Part shown: positions 1-7,576 of the stretch, piece after piece | Layout of the letters: each line of letters opens with the position of its first letter | Numbering within the stretch: the stretch's first letter is position 1 | Assembly: GCF_900102465.1 (NCBI RefSeq) | Contig: NZ_FNBW01000013.1 | Coordinates: 69,501-133,500 of the forward strand | Length of the DNA stretch: 64,000 bases | Reading direction: 5' to 3' | DNA from: Thalassobaculum litoreum DSM 18839 | GTDB lineage: Bacteria > Pseudomonadota > Alphaproteobacteria > Thalassobaculales > Thalassobaculaceae | Position numbers and translations under genes: made by a program | Notes under the pieces: model-generated | What the model was told of the DNA's origin: nothing | The model's input: the letters and a program-made list of their open reading frames with translations, nothing else | The model's database searches: none

Positions 1-694
1 GGCCTTCCTCGGTCGCGTCCGAGATCTGCTCCAGGAAGGAGGTCTGCAGCTCAAGAGCCCGAACCTCCGCACCCAGCGAACCCAGGGCCGCATTCACGAC
101 CGACTCCAGGTTGGCGTACTCGTTGGCGATGACGCCCTGTGCGTTGGTCGCCGAGCTGACATCGCCAGCCGCCAGAGACAGGGTCGTGGTCCGCAGATCC
201 TGTCCCGTCAGGGTCAGCGTGCCGCCCGTCAGGTTCGACAGTGTGTTCACATCCGGCGAGGCGTTCGTGGTGTCCAGCAGGTTGACGCCGTTGAACACCG
301 CGTTGTCGATGAAGTTCGCCGCCTGAGACAGAAGCTGGTTGAAGTCCGTGGTCAGGATATCACGCTGCTGAGTGGTGATACCTTCGTTCGAGAGCTCGGT
401 CAGCTTCTGACGCACTGTCTGCAGCAGATCTGAAATGCCGGTTGTGCCGGCGATAGCCACCTTTCCGATGCCCTTCGCGTTGTTCAGACCCTGGGTGACC
501 GCTCCGATTGCCTTGAGCTCACCGCGGATGCCCTGGGCGATGGCGAAGTTCGACGCATCGTCAAGAGCACCAGTGACCTTCAAGCCGGTCGACACACGGT
601 TCTGGATGGTGTCGAGGGTCCGGTTGACGGAGTTGAGGTTACGCAGGGCCACGAAGGAGGCCGGGTTCGTATTGATAGAGTTCTGCACAGCCAT
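1..694 (-). CDS. Flagellin (C-terminal end cut by the window)
   Basis: Flagellin is the filament subunit, exported by the flagellar type III system. I translated the minus strand from the ATG at 694; it starts MAVQNSINTNPASFVALRNL and reads open for 231 residues to the window edge. The N-terminal coiled-coil D0/D1 segment is clear (NRTLDTIQNRVSTGLKV, then ALDDASNFAIAQGIRGELK), followed by a short variable middle and the start of the C-terminal helix (ALELQTSFLEQISDATEEG). About 40 residues are probably missing. The length implies a compact flagellin without a large D2/D3 domain. An AGGA ribosome site lies about 8 nt before the ATG. The gene is divergent from fliK and has a sigma-54-type promoter at 867-882. 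High confidence in the family; which paralogue is unknown. Confidence 0.95.
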   Translation of the reverse strand, partial: MAVQNSINTNPASFVALRNLNSVNRTLDTIQNRVSTGLKVTGALDDASNFAIAQGIRGELKAIGAVTQGLNNAKGIGKVAIAGTTGISDLLQTVRQKLTELSNEGITTQQRDILTTDFNQLLSQAANFIDNAVFNGVNLLDTTNASPDVNTLSNLTGGTLTLTGQDLRTTTLSLAAGDVSSATNAQGVIANEYANLESVVNAALGSLGAEVRALELQTSFLEQISDATEEG

Positions 695-724
695 GGTTCT
701 GTCCTCGTTCTAAGGATGGATTGA

Positions 725-739
725 CCGGCTTTTTGCCGG
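725..739 (-). promoter_or_regulatory. Small hairpin in flagellin leader
   Basis: CCGGC-N5-GCCGG forms a perfect 5-bp stem about 30 nt upstream of the flagellin ATG, inside the predicted leader. Flagellin leaders are post-transcriptional targets (FlbT) in other alphaproteobacteria; a role here is inference. Confidence 0.35.
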
Positions 740-866
740 ACCGAAAACGGATCACTCCGTCTCGTGAACCCTTAAATCACATCCCCAACCCTATCGTCAA
801 GCATTTTAGATAAAAAAAAGATGTATTTTATATAATGACAGACCGCCGAATTCGCGAACGGCACCC

Positions 867-882
867 TGCATGCATCGTGCCG
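867..882 (-). promoter_or_regulatory. Sigma-54-type promoter for flagellin
   Basis: The minus strand reads CGGCACGATGCATGCA, against the sigma-54 consensus TGGCACG-N4-TTGCA. The essential GG (-24) and GC (-12) are present with correct spacing; two other positions differ. It would start RNA near 856, giving a leader of about 160 nt before the flagellin ATG. Late flagellar genes of alphaproteobacteria with FlbD normally use such promoters. Confidence 0.6.
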
Positions 883-957
883 GGACGGAATATCGGGACC
901 TGCCGGCATCCGGTCGGCCGAAACCACGGCCCCTCCCCGCACAGTTTCAGGTCAGGG

Positions 958-972
958 CGGCAAGGCTTGCCG
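958..972. promoter_or_regulatory. Dyad CGGCAAGGCTTGCCG, candidate FlbD enhancer site 1
   Basis: The arms CGGCAA/TTGCCG are a perfect dyad. It is centred about 85 bp upstream of the flagellin -24 element and about 134 bp upstream of the fliK -24 element, distances expected for a sigma-54 activator site. It shares 11 of 15 bases with the next dyad, 32 bp away. The link to FlbD is inferred from position and from flbD being in the window. Confidence 0.45.
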
Positions 973-989
973 TCCCTCGCCCCCTGACC

Positions 990-1004
990 CGGCAAGTTCT
1001 GCCA
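990..1004. promoter_or_regulatory. Dyad CGGCAAGTTCTGCCA, candidate FlbD enhancer site 2
   Basis: This is a second copy of the CGGCAAG-N3-TGCC pattern, same orientation, 32 bp centre to centre from the first (about three helical turns). It is centred about 102 bp upstream of the fliK -24 element and 117 bp upstream of the flagellin -24 element. Candidate activator-binding site by inference. Confidence 0.4.
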
Positions 1005-1096
1005 CCCACCGAGCGCGCCGGATCGCCGCCTCCGGGCGCTCGGGCGGAAAATCCTCGAAATCCGCGGATTTTCTCCACCGAGAGGCCCGATCGAAA

Positions 1097-1113
1097 CTGG
1101 CCCGGCCCTTGCA
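1097..1113 (+). promoter_or_regulatory. Sigma-54-type promoter for fliK-flgD-flgE
   Basis: The sequence CTGGCCCGGCCCTTGCA matches the sigma-54 consensus YTGGCACGRN3TTGCW, with GG at 1099-1100 and GC at 1111-1112; the clear mismatch is A to C after TGGC. The predicted start near 1124 leaves about 25 nt to the fliK ATG. Confidence 0.7.
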
Positions 1114-1148
1114 CAGCCCTTAGCGACAATGATCAGGCAGGTGGGATC

Positions 1149-2924
1149 ATGGACCTCAACGCGATCGATCCACGGGCATCGTCCCTGGCGGCGGACAGCC
1201 GCAAATCCAAGTCGTCGACCGGCGACGCCTTCCAGGGCGTGATGCAGATGATGGCGAAGATTGACGAGAACCGAAGCGAGAACCAGGCGCGGGAGCGCAA
1301 CGAGCCGACGCGCCCGTCGCAGGCCGACCGGACGGAGCGTGAGCCCCGCGCGGATCGCAAGGAAAAGGCGACGCGTAAGGACGAGGCCACCCAGACCGAG
1401 GCCGAGACCGAGAAGGACGCGCCGACGGAAAAGACCACCGCCGCCGACGAACCGGTCGGAGCACCGGCAGTCGTCGACATGCCCCCGCCGGCCCCGGTCC
1501 GGACCGCCGGCACGGATCAGGCCGTCGCACCGGGCACGCCAGGCGACGCCGAAGTCGATGTTGTCGCTGAAACGACCGAACAGCCGGCAGAGGCCGCCGC
1601 GAAGGCTGCAGAGCCCGCCACGCCGGCAGAGCCAGGAAAACCGCAAGACCCGGCAGCGGTCGCCACAGCAGCGGCGCAGCCGGCATCCGCCCCTCCTCAG
1701 TCCGCCGCGGCCCAACCGGCCGCGCAGTCGACGCAGGCTCCGGTGGCACCGCCGACGGATGATGTTGCCGCCCTGGCCCGCCAGGCGATGGGCCAGCGCG
1801 ACCGGATCGATCCGGCCGCCAGCTCGACCGGCACCCAGAAGACCGGCGACACCCAGACCGCCGGAGACGCCCAGAAGCCCAACACCGCGTCCGGCCGTGC
1901 CGACTCCCTGATGGGAGCGAAGGTAACGGTGGAGACGCCGGTTCCGGTGGCGCGGTCGCAGGGCGTGTCGTCCGCGGTCCTCGTCCAGGCTCAGCAGGCG
2001 GCGGCCGGCGGTCAGGTCCAGACGTCGAACGCCAATGGCGGGGCCGGGACGCTGCACGTGGGCGGCAACCAGCCCACCTTCGTCGGCGCCGACGGATCCG
2101 CGACGAACTCGGCAAACGGCCAGGGCGCCAACGGTAACAATGCCGGCGGCCAGAACGGCGGCGCCAACAACCAGTCTCAGAACCAGGGTCAGGGCGGTCA
2201 GCCCAACCCGCAGCAGGTCGGGATCAGCTTCGGCGCGACGATCGGCCAGCGCGGTTTCGGTGGCGACGCCTCGCGGGCCCAGTTCCAGGAAATTCTCGCC
2301 ACCCGGACCGCGCGGGCCCAGCCCGTGTCTCTTGCCGGCGGCGAGGCCGGACGCCCGACGGGCACCTCCTCCTCATCGACACCCATGACCATGGCCGGGG
2401 TTGGCGGACCCCAGAGCACGCATACCTCCGCCTCTCCGGCCGACCGGGCGGCCGCAACCGCTCATGGCCGGCCGGGTGCCAATCTGGGCACCCCGGCCGA
2501 CCAGGTCGCCATGAAGATGTCCGCCACGGCCAAGGATGGTGGCGGCAAGGTGACGATCCGACTGAGTCCGGAAGAACTGGGCAAGGTCGACATCAAGATG
2601 GAGATCTCCAAGGACGGTCTGGTCCGAGCGGTGGTTGCCGTGGACCGACCGGAAACCCTGGAACTGCTCCAGAGGGACGCCAAGGGTCTGGAACGGGTCC
2701 TCCAGGACGCCGGGCTGCAGACCGACGGTGAGTCCCTCGAATTCGATCTGCGCGGCGGCAGTGACCATGCCGACGACGCCGATGACGGAGCCGGCGGCAA
2801 TGGACCGGCTGACGGGGAGCTTGCCTCCCAGAGCATTGATGGCGACGGGGTCGCCGCAGACCAACAGGGCGATGAGGGGTCCGGCGGCATCAAGGCCGAC
2901 GGCAGCCTCGATCTCGTCGCCTAG
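1149..2924 (+). CDS. fliK: Flagellar hook-length control protein FliK
   Basis: FliK measures hook length and switches the export apparatus from hook to filament substrates. The ATG at 1149 is chosen because AGGTGG lies just upstream and the sigma-54 promoter ends 36 nt before it; the open frame reaches back to 870 but with unlikely sequence. The 591-residue product has a long Ala/Pro/Gln/Thr-rich ruler region, an Asn/Gly/Gln-rich stretch (about 323-356) and the compact C-terminal Flg_hook domain (about 455-540) with the signature RLSPEELGKVDIKMEI. An acidic, disordered tail follows. It is the first gene of a run with flgD (11 bp apart) and flgE, so it is probably co-transcribed with the hook genes. 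Confidence 0.9.
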   Translation: MDLNAIDPRASSLAADSRKSKSSTGDAFQGVMQMMAKIDENRSENQARERNEPTRPSQADRTEREPRADRKEKATRKDEATQTEAETEKDAPTEKTTAADEPVGAPAVVDMPPPAPVRTAGTDQAVAPGTPGDAEVDVVAETTEQPAEAAAKAAEPATPAEPGKPQDPAAVATAAAQPASAPPQSAAAQPAAQSTQAPVAPPTDDVAALARQAMGQRDRIDPAASSTGTQKTGDTQTAGDAQKPNTASGRADSLMGAKVTVETPVPVARSQGVSSAVLVQAQQAAAGGQVQTSNANGGAGTLHVGGNQPTFVGADGSATNSANGQGANGNNAGGQNGGANNQSQNQGQGGQPNPQQVGISFGATIGQRGFGGDASRAQFQEILATRTARAQPVSLAGGEAGRPTGTSSSSTPMTMAGVGGPQSTHTSASPADRAAATAHGRPGANLGTPADQVAMKMSATAKDGGGKVTIRLSPEELGKVDIKMEISKDGLVRAVVAVDRPETLELLQRDAKGLERVLQDAGLQTDGESLEFDLRGGSDHADDADDGAGGNGPADGELASQSIDGDGVAADQQGDEGSGGIKADGSLDLVA

Positions 2925-2935
2925 GAGGTAAGGAC

Positions 2936-3604
2936 ATGGACGTCTCAAGCACGACCGGCACCAGCAGCAGCTCAGCCGCACCAACTTCGATGACCGGACT
3001 GGCGGATCAGTACGATCAGTTCCTGACCCTGCTGACCACCCAGCTGCAGAACCAGGATCCGCTGAATCCCATGGACAACAAGGACATGGTGAACCAGCTG
3101 GTCAACTTCGCGTCGGTGGAACAGCAGATCAAGCAGAACGACAATCTCGAGTCCCTCATCGGACTGCTGAACTCGAGCGCCGACGCTGCCGCCTTGTCCT
3201 ATATCGGCAAGGACGTGCAGGTCGAAGGCGACATCACCCATTACGATGGCGAGAACCCGGTCACCTTCGGCTACACGCCGCCGAAGGACACCCAGGAACT
3301 CGCCGTCAAGATCTACGACAGTGCGGGCAAGGTGATCCGCGAGTTCGAAGGCAGCACGAGCAGCCAGCGACACACTGTCACCTGGGACGGCACCGATCAG
3401 AACGGCGATCCGACCGAGCCCGGCCTCTATTACTTCGCCATCGCTGCCGAGAATTCCGAAGGCGATACGGTTCACGGGACTGTCGATATCACCGGCCGGG
3501 TCACCGGAACCGGAACCTCCGACAGCGGCCCGACCCTGATGATCGGCGATGCCGAATACTCACTGGGCGAAGTCATGGCGGTCCGCGGGGCCGGCAACGC
3601 CTGA
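2936..3604 (+). CDS. flgD: Flagellar hook cap / assembly protein FlgD
   Basis: FlgD forms the temporary cap on which hook subunits assemble. The 222-residue protein starts with a Ser/Thr-rich export segment, then the family signature DQFLTLLTTQLQNQDPLNPM at about 24-43, followed by MVNQLVNFASVEQQIKQN. The C-terminal half (about 95-190) is the FlgD Ig-like/Tudor region, with AVKIYDSAGKVIREFEG and TWDGTDQNGDPTEPGLYYF. The AGGAGG ribosome site sits just before the ATG. Length and order (fliK-flgD-flgE) are standard. Confidence 0.95.
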   Translation: MDVSSTTGTSSSSAAPTSMTGLADQYDQFLTLLTTQLQNQDPLNPMDNKDMVNQLVNFASVEQQIKQNDNLESLIGLLNSSADAAALSYIGKDVQVEGDITHYDGENPVTFGYTPPKDTQELAVKIYDSAGKVIREFEGSTSSQRHTVTWDGTDQNGDPTEPGLYYFAIAAENSEGDTVHGTVDITGRVTGTGTSDSGPTLMIGDAEYSLGEVMAVRGAGNA

Positions 3605-3619
3605 CCTGAATATCCGGCC

Positions 3620-3653
3620 CCAGAAGGCGGCCGATCTCCCTAGCCAGAAGGCG
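3620..3653. repeat. 10-bp direct repeat between flgD and flgE
   Basis: CCAGAAGGCG occurs at 3620-3629 and again at 3644-3653 (24 bp apart), each followed within a few bases by GATC. Function unknown; it may be chance. Confidence 0.3.
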
Positions 3654-3718
3654 CCAGATCAAGCTTCCCGATGCGGACGGCGGTCCAGACCGCGCGCATC
3701 CCATGGAGGATAAGAAAA

Positions 3719-5008
3719 ATGAGCGGTATATACGGCGGCTTGTTCGCTGGCGTGGCGGCCATCAGCGCCCAGTCCACTGCCTTCGCGGCCATTTCAGACA
3801 ACATCGCGAACGTGAACACGGTCGGCTACAAGGAGACCCGGGTCCGCTTCCAGACCCTGGTGACCGAGTCGGCCAGCGACACCCAGTTCGCACCGGGCGG
3901 CGTCATCGCCCGTCCCTTCACCGACCCCGAAAAGCAGGGCCAGATCCAGGGCACCACGTCGGACACCGACCTGGCGCTGATCGGCGAAGGCTTCTTCGTC
4001 GTCAACCAGAACGACGGCTCCGACGGCGAGTTCCTGTTCACCCGCGCCGGGTCCTTCAACCAGGACGAGGACGGCAATCTGGTGAACACCGCAGGCTATT
4101 ATCTGCAGGGCTGGCGCACCGACACCTCCGGCAACATCGTCAATGCCACCACCCAGGACCTGCTCACCAGCCTGGAGACCGTGAACCTGACGGGCTTCAG
4201 CGCGATCGCCAATCCGACGACACGGATGAACATTGCTGCCAACCTGCCGGCCGCCTCGGCCACCGGCACCACGGCGACGACCAACCTGACGATCTTCGAC
4301 TCGCTGGGCACCGACCACCTGCTGACCGTCAACTGGACCAAGTCGGCAGTGGCCAACACCTGGACCTATACGGTCGACCTCACGAACTCCAACGGCAACA
4401 CCAACCAGGTCGCTGCTGCCCAGACCGTGCTGTTCAACGGCGACGGTACGCTGGAGAGTGTCGACGGCACTGCGGGCGCATCGGGCGCGACCGCCTCCAC
4501 GACGTTGACGATCCCGGCCAACCTGTTCTCCACTGGTGCGAATGCCTCCACGCCCACGGTCATCTGGGGCACGTTTGACAGCTCCACCGGTCTCGGGCAG
4601 TTCGACGATATCTATGAAGCGACTCTGCTGAACCAGGACGGTTCTGGCCCGTCGGACCTGCTGCAGGTCGATATCGATGACGATGGCCTGGTCACCGGAC
4701 AGTTCCGAAACGGCGAATCGCGTGCGCTGTACCAGTTGGCCCTGGCATCGGTCCCCGCCGCCACCGAGTTGCGTCAGGAGAGCGGCAACGCTTACGCCCT
4801 GTCCAACGACTCCGGCGAACTCGTCCTGGGCAGACCCGGCACACAAGGATTGGGCTTCGTCCAATCGGAGGCGCTGGAACGCTCGACGGTCGACATCTCC
4901 GCGGAATTCACCGACCTGATCATCACCCAGCGCGCCTACTCGGCCGCCACCCGGGTCATCACGACCGGTGACGAACTGCTCGACGAGATCATCCGCGTTA
5001 AGCGGTAA
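3719..5008 (+). CDS. flgE: Flagellar hook protein FlgE
   Basis: FlgE polymerises into the hook that joins rod and filament. The ATG at 3719 follows GGAGGA by about 7 nt; an in-frame ATG at 3671 lacks this support and adds a non-homologous tail. The 429-residue product begins SGIYGGLFAGVAAISAQSTA with the rod/hook-family helix ISDNIANVNTVGYKETRV, has the central FlgE domains (Thr/Asn-rich, residues about 90-360), and ends with the conserved DLIITQRAYSAATRVITTGDE helix. It lies 114 bp downstream of flgD and is followed by a strong terminator hairpin, so it ends the hook operon. Confidence 0.95.
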   Translation: MSGIYGGLFAGVAAISAQSTAFAAISDNIANVNTVGYKETRVRFQTLVTESASDTQFAPGGVIARPFTDPEKQGQIQGTTSDTDLALIGEGFFVVNQNDGSDGEFLFTRAGSFNQDEDGNLVNTAGYYLQGWRTDTSGNIVNATTQDLLTSLETVNLTGFSAIANPTTRMNIAANLPAASATGTTATTNLTIFDSLGTDHLLTVNWTKSAVANTWTYTVDLTNSNGNTNQVAAAQTVLFNGDGTLESVDGTAGASGATASTTLTIPANLFSTGANASTPTVIWGTFDSSTGLGQFDDIYEATLLNQDGSGPSDLLQVDIDDDGLVTGQFRNGESRALYQLALASVPAATELRQESGNAYALSNDSGELVLGRPGTQGLGFVQSEALERSTVDISAEFTDLIITQRAYSAATRVITTGDELLDEIIRVKR

Positions 5009-5041
5009 TCGGAGCCCCCGCTAACGATACCGCTTTCCTTA

Positions 5042-5069
5042 GCCCCGGCCTTCTGGCCGGGGCCCTTTT
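5042..5069 (+). terminator. Rho-independent terminator after flgE
   Basis: GCCCCGGCC-TTCT-GGCCGGGGC is a perfect 9-bp stem followed by CCTTTTC, 33 bp after the flgE stop. Confidence 0.85.
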
Positions 5070-5213
5070 CCCGATGAACCAGTTTCCCGGAAAGCCCGTT
5101 TCCCGGAAAGCTCCGCCCCGTACCAGCTTTTTTGTCGTTTCGTCCCCGCCCCGGTCCGCCGGCGGCGGCGCTTTCGCGTGACGGCATACAAATTGCGCCA
5201 ACCGTCCCTCAGC

Positions 5214-5229
5214 TTAGCCTTTTGTTAAG
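5214..5229 (+). promoter_or_regulatory. CtrA-like box upstream of sciP
   Basis: TTAG-N7-TTAAG resembles the CtrA consensus TTAA-N7-TTAAC, with one mismatch in the first half-site and one at the final base. It lies 49 bp before the preferred sciP start. In Caulobacter sciP is CtrA-controlled, which makes the site plausible. Confidence 0.45.
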
Positions 5230-5277
5230 CCGACGATGGCATCTTCAGGTCACCGATACCAACACACGTACCGGACC

Positions 5278-5601
5278 ATGACCGCACATTCGACATTTGA
5301 CTATGCACCCGCCAACTCGGACCTTGCCCAGGATGACCGGGCCACAGAGGTCGTCGGGCCGGACGGGACCCTCCTCAGCCTGGAGGATCTTCCCCCGCGG
5401 GACACCCAGCGATGGGTCATGCGACGCAAGGCGGAAGTGGTGGCGGCCGTTCGCGGCCGCATGCTCACCGTGGAGGAAGCCTGTGAACGGTGGAATCTGA
5501 GCGAGGAGGAGTTCGCCTCCTGGCAGCGCCTGATCGATCGCCATGGCGTCCGCGGCCTGCGGGCGACCCGCATTCAGCAGTATCGCCGCAAGTCGAGCTG
5601 A
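5278..5601 (+). CDS. sciP: SciP-type CtrA inhibitor (DUF1153)
   Basis: SciP is a small helix-turn-helix protein that binds CtrA and represses CtrA-activated genes, including flagellar ones, in the Caulobacter cell cycle. The 107-residue product contains the family core: VVGPDGTLLSLEDLPPRDTQ, then RWVMRRKAEVVAAVRGRMLT, the helix-turn-helix EEACERWNLSEEEFASWQ, and the conserved end GLRATRIQQYRRK. The ATG at 5278 is preferred but not certain; an in-frame ATG at 5236 adds 14 unconserved residues, and neither has a strong ribosome site. The first 20 residues are outside the conserved domain. It sits between the hook operon and the fliF cluster. Confidence 0.88.
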   Translation: MTAHSTFDYAPANSDLAQDDRATEVVGPDGTLLSLEDLPPRDTQRWVMRRKAEVVAAVRGRMLTVEEACERWNLSEEEFASWQRLIDRHGVRGLRATRIQQYRRKSS

Positions 5602-5604
5602 CCG

Positions 5605-5644
5605 CACTCCGCTCCGCGTCGCCGATGCGGCGCCGAGCGGTGTG
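5605..5644 (+). terminator. Long hairpin after sciP
   Basis: An extended imperfect stem (CAC-CCGCTC...GAGCGG-GTG with an inner GCGTCGC/GCGGCGC stem and a 4-nt loop) starts 3 nt after the sciP stop. There is no T-run, so this is a terminator-like structure between convergent genes rather than a classic terminator. Confidence 0.5.
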
Positions 5645-5716
5645 AGGCCGCCGTTTATAGAGAAGATCGTACGGTGATGGGATCGCTTCGTGATCGCGTC
5701 AGCGTGCGTGAATCAT

Positions 5717-5728
5717 CTCTCTCTCTCT
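5717..5728. repeat. (CT)6 microsatellite
   Basis: Six CT units directly abut the stop codon of the minus-strand TPR gene (stop at 5728-5730). It is outside the coding frame, so slippage would not alter the protein. Confidence 0.6.
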
Positions 5729-7287
5729 TATTGTTTTCGGGTCAAATCACCCAAGACCTTCGCGATCTCCCGCATCAGCCCGCTCCACGGTTCGCTGGGA
5801 CGCTTTCCCATGGGCCGGATGGACGGAAACCAGGGATCGCTGCCGTCGATCGGATAACCTTTCGGGATCGGTCGGCCGAAGAACTCGATACCGGGCGTCG
5901 ACACGCCGCCGGCGATCGTCGCCACCGAGGTATTGGCGCTGACGACGAAATCGAGCGCCCGGGTCAGGGCGGCCGACCCGTCCAGATCATCGAACAGGTC
6001 GAGGTCCTCGACCGCATGGACCGTCACGCCGAACCTGTCCTTCACCTGGGCCAGCTCCTCACGCGCGTCGTCGTACTGAAGGTTGACGAACACGATATCC
6101 TTCAGCCGGAACAGCGGCGCCAGATCCTCGATCGCCGCATACATGTCGGAGCGCAGGCGGCCGCGCAGGCCGCTGCGCCAGGACAGGCCGACCTTCGGCC
6201 CCGGACCGAGCGCCGCCAGGCGGTCGGCGAAGGCCGCGACGCGCCGGGGATCGGTCTTCAGCAACGTGCGGTTTCGGGGGAAATCCGCGCGCGTGCGGCG
6301 GACATACTGGGCCAGACTGCCGGTCGGCAGGGTGACGTCGAACACCTCCTCGCCGCGATCGACCGCCAGATGGCGGGCCTCGACGAGCGTCAGGCCGGGA
6401 AAACTGCGCGCGAAGAGCGGCATCAGCTTGGCCGAGCATTCCAGGGTGATGTCGCCGCCGCGCGCCGCGATATCCTGGACCATTGTGGCGAAGCGCAGCT
6501 CGTCGCCGATGCCCTGCTCGCGGAACAGGAACACGCGCTTGCCCGCAAGCGAGTCGGGCAGCGGGGCGGTCACCGCGATCTGCCGCAGCGAGCCGGCATA
6601 GGTGCCCGACAGGAAGCGCCACTCGTGCAGCGGCCAGCCCTCCGACCAGTTGCCCTGCCAGAGCTGGTTCATGCCGTAGTGGAAATTCGCCACCGGATGG
6701 GCCGGAACCTCTTTGAGCGCGCGCTTGAAATTGCGATCGGCCGCCCCGTACTCACCGACCCGGGACAGCACGGTGGCATAGTTGATCACCGCGTCGATCG
6801 GCCCACCGCTGCGCTTCAGCGCCTCGCGGAAATGCGGCAACGCCTGATAGGGCCGGTCGATCGAGTTGAGGACGCTGCCGAGATTCTGGCGGATGCCGGG
6901 GTGGCCGGGTTCAAGCTTCACCGCCTCCTCGTTGGCGCGCACCGCATCGTCCCACAGGTCGAGATCCTGCAGCGCGTTGCCCAGGTTCGACCAGGCCGTC
7001 GAGGATTTCGGGTTCACGGCGACCGAGCGGCGCAGCAGTTCCGCCGCCGTCTGGTGCTGGCGCATCGCCCGGGCGACGATCCCCATCCCCATCAGGGCGT
7101 CCGGGTGCTCGATATCCTGATCCAGCACCGCGCGAAAGCGCGCCCGGGCGCCGTCGATATCCCCCGCCTCATAGGCGGCGATTCCGGCCTGGACCAGGGC
7201 GGCATGCTGCTGCGCCAGTGGATTGCGCGGATCGGCCCAACGCGGCGGCGGCTGCCGTGATCCAGGCGTCTTAGCGCCTCGCGCCAT
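5728..7287 (-). CDS. TPR-repeat glycosyltransferase-like protein, FlmG-like
   Basis: This is a soluble 519-residue protein with two parts. Residues about 28-205 form five or so tetratricopeptide repeats (for example SSTAWSNLGNALQDLDLWDD and HPGIRQNLGSVLNSI). Residues about 230-519 resemble a GT-B glycosyltransferase fold, with the loop FREQGIGDELRFATM near 247-261. Caulobacter FlmG has this TPR plus glycosyltransferase layout and attaches pseudaminic acid to flagellin. Its position between flagellin and the fliF cluster supports a flagellin-modification role, but TPR-GT proteins are common and the substrate is not shown by sequence. GGGGGAG precedes the ATG by about 8 nt. Transcribed alone, divergent from fliF. 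Confidence 0.7.
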   Translation of the reverse strand: MARGAKTPGSRQPPPRWADPRNPLAQQHAALVQAGIAAYEAGDIDGARARFRAVLDQDIEHPDALMGMGIVARAMRQHQTAAELLRRSVAVNPKSSTAWSNLGNALQDLDLWDDAVRANEEAVKLEPGHPGIRQNLGSVLNSIDRPYQALPHFREALKRSGGPIDAVINYATVLSRVGEYGAADRNFKRALKEVPAHPVANFHYGMNQLWQGNWSEGWPLHEWRFLSGTYAGSLRQIAVTAPLPDSLAGKRVFLFREQGIGDELRFATMVQDIAARGGDITLECSAKLMPLFARSFPGLTLVEARHLAVDRGEEVFDVTLPTGSLAQYVRRTRADFPRNRTLLKTDPRRVAAFADRLAALGPGPKVGLSWRSGLRGRLRSDMYAAIEDLAPLFRLKDIVFVNLQYDDAREELAQVKDRFGVTVHAVEDLDLFDDLDGSAALTRALDFVVSANTSVATIAGGVSTPGIEFFGRPIPKGYPIDGSDPWFPSIRPMGKRPSEPWSGLMREIAKVLGDLTRKQ

Positions 7288-7310
7288 TGCACACTCCCCC
7301 GCTAACTGGA

Positions 7311-7329
7311 GCCAACTGGTTCAGTTGGC
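7311..7329. promoter_or_regulatory. Perfect inverted repeat in front of the TPR gene
   Basis: GCCAACTG-GTT-CAGTTGGC is an 8-bp perfect dyad 24 bp upstream of the TPR gene ATG, either a leader hairpin or an operator. Confidence 0.45.
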
Positions 7330-7345
7330 ACTCAAACGATCGCCT

Positions 7346-7361
7346 CTAATTACCTGTTAAC
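7346..7361 (+). promoter_or_regulatory. CtrA-like box in the fliF promoter region
   Basis: CTAA-N7-TTAAC matches the CtrA consensus TTAA-N7-TTAAC at all but one base. It lies 216 bp before fliF in an A/T-rich stretch shared with the divergent TPR gene. A weaker TTTT-N7-TTAAC is at 7444-7459. fliF operons are CtrA targets in Caulobacter. Confidence 0.45.
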
Positions 7362-7576
7362 TTTTACAGAAAACAATGATAGCTTGGGTAGGAAAATTTT
7401 GCCCACATAGCCATGGACAATGGTGCCAGGGTTTTGTATAAAATTTTACAGAAATTAACGGCAGCATCACAGCCGCACAACGTCGGAGACGCCGGCCAGG
7501 CCGACGGAGACACCGTTCGTGCCAGCGCCCGTTTCGAGGTCCGCCTTCGGGCCCGCTTTGGGGGAAGTGACCGATC

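Larger units (their letters stand above)
695..1148. promoter_or_regulatory. Divergent flagellin/fliK control region (454 bp, no gene)
   Basis: No convincing gene lies here. An open frame continues upstream of fliK to 870, but its composition is poor and it has no ribosome site. The region contains a sigma-54-like promoter on each strand (867-882 minus, 1097-1113 plus), two related dyads between them (958-972 and 990-1004), an A/T-rich stretch with an eight-A run (about 800-836), and a hairpin near the flagellin ribosome site (725-739). The flagellin transcript would carry an untranslated leader of about 160 nt. Confidence 0.7.

Noticed and set aside
695-840. Sigma-28 or sigma-70 promoter for flagellin (TTGACG near 797 and TATAAT at 831-836)
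   Set aside because: TTGACG on the minus strand has no good -10 partner and TATAAT on the plus strand has no -35; the sigma-54 match is better.
828-2057. Open frame of about 409 codons on the minus strand opposite fliK
   Set aside because: Gly/Arg-rich shadow of a GC-rich gene; fliK on the plus strand has recognisable domains and this has none.
5674-7260. 528-codon plus-strand frame opposite the TPR gene
   Set aside because: Antisense shadow; the minus-strand gene carries TPR repeats.
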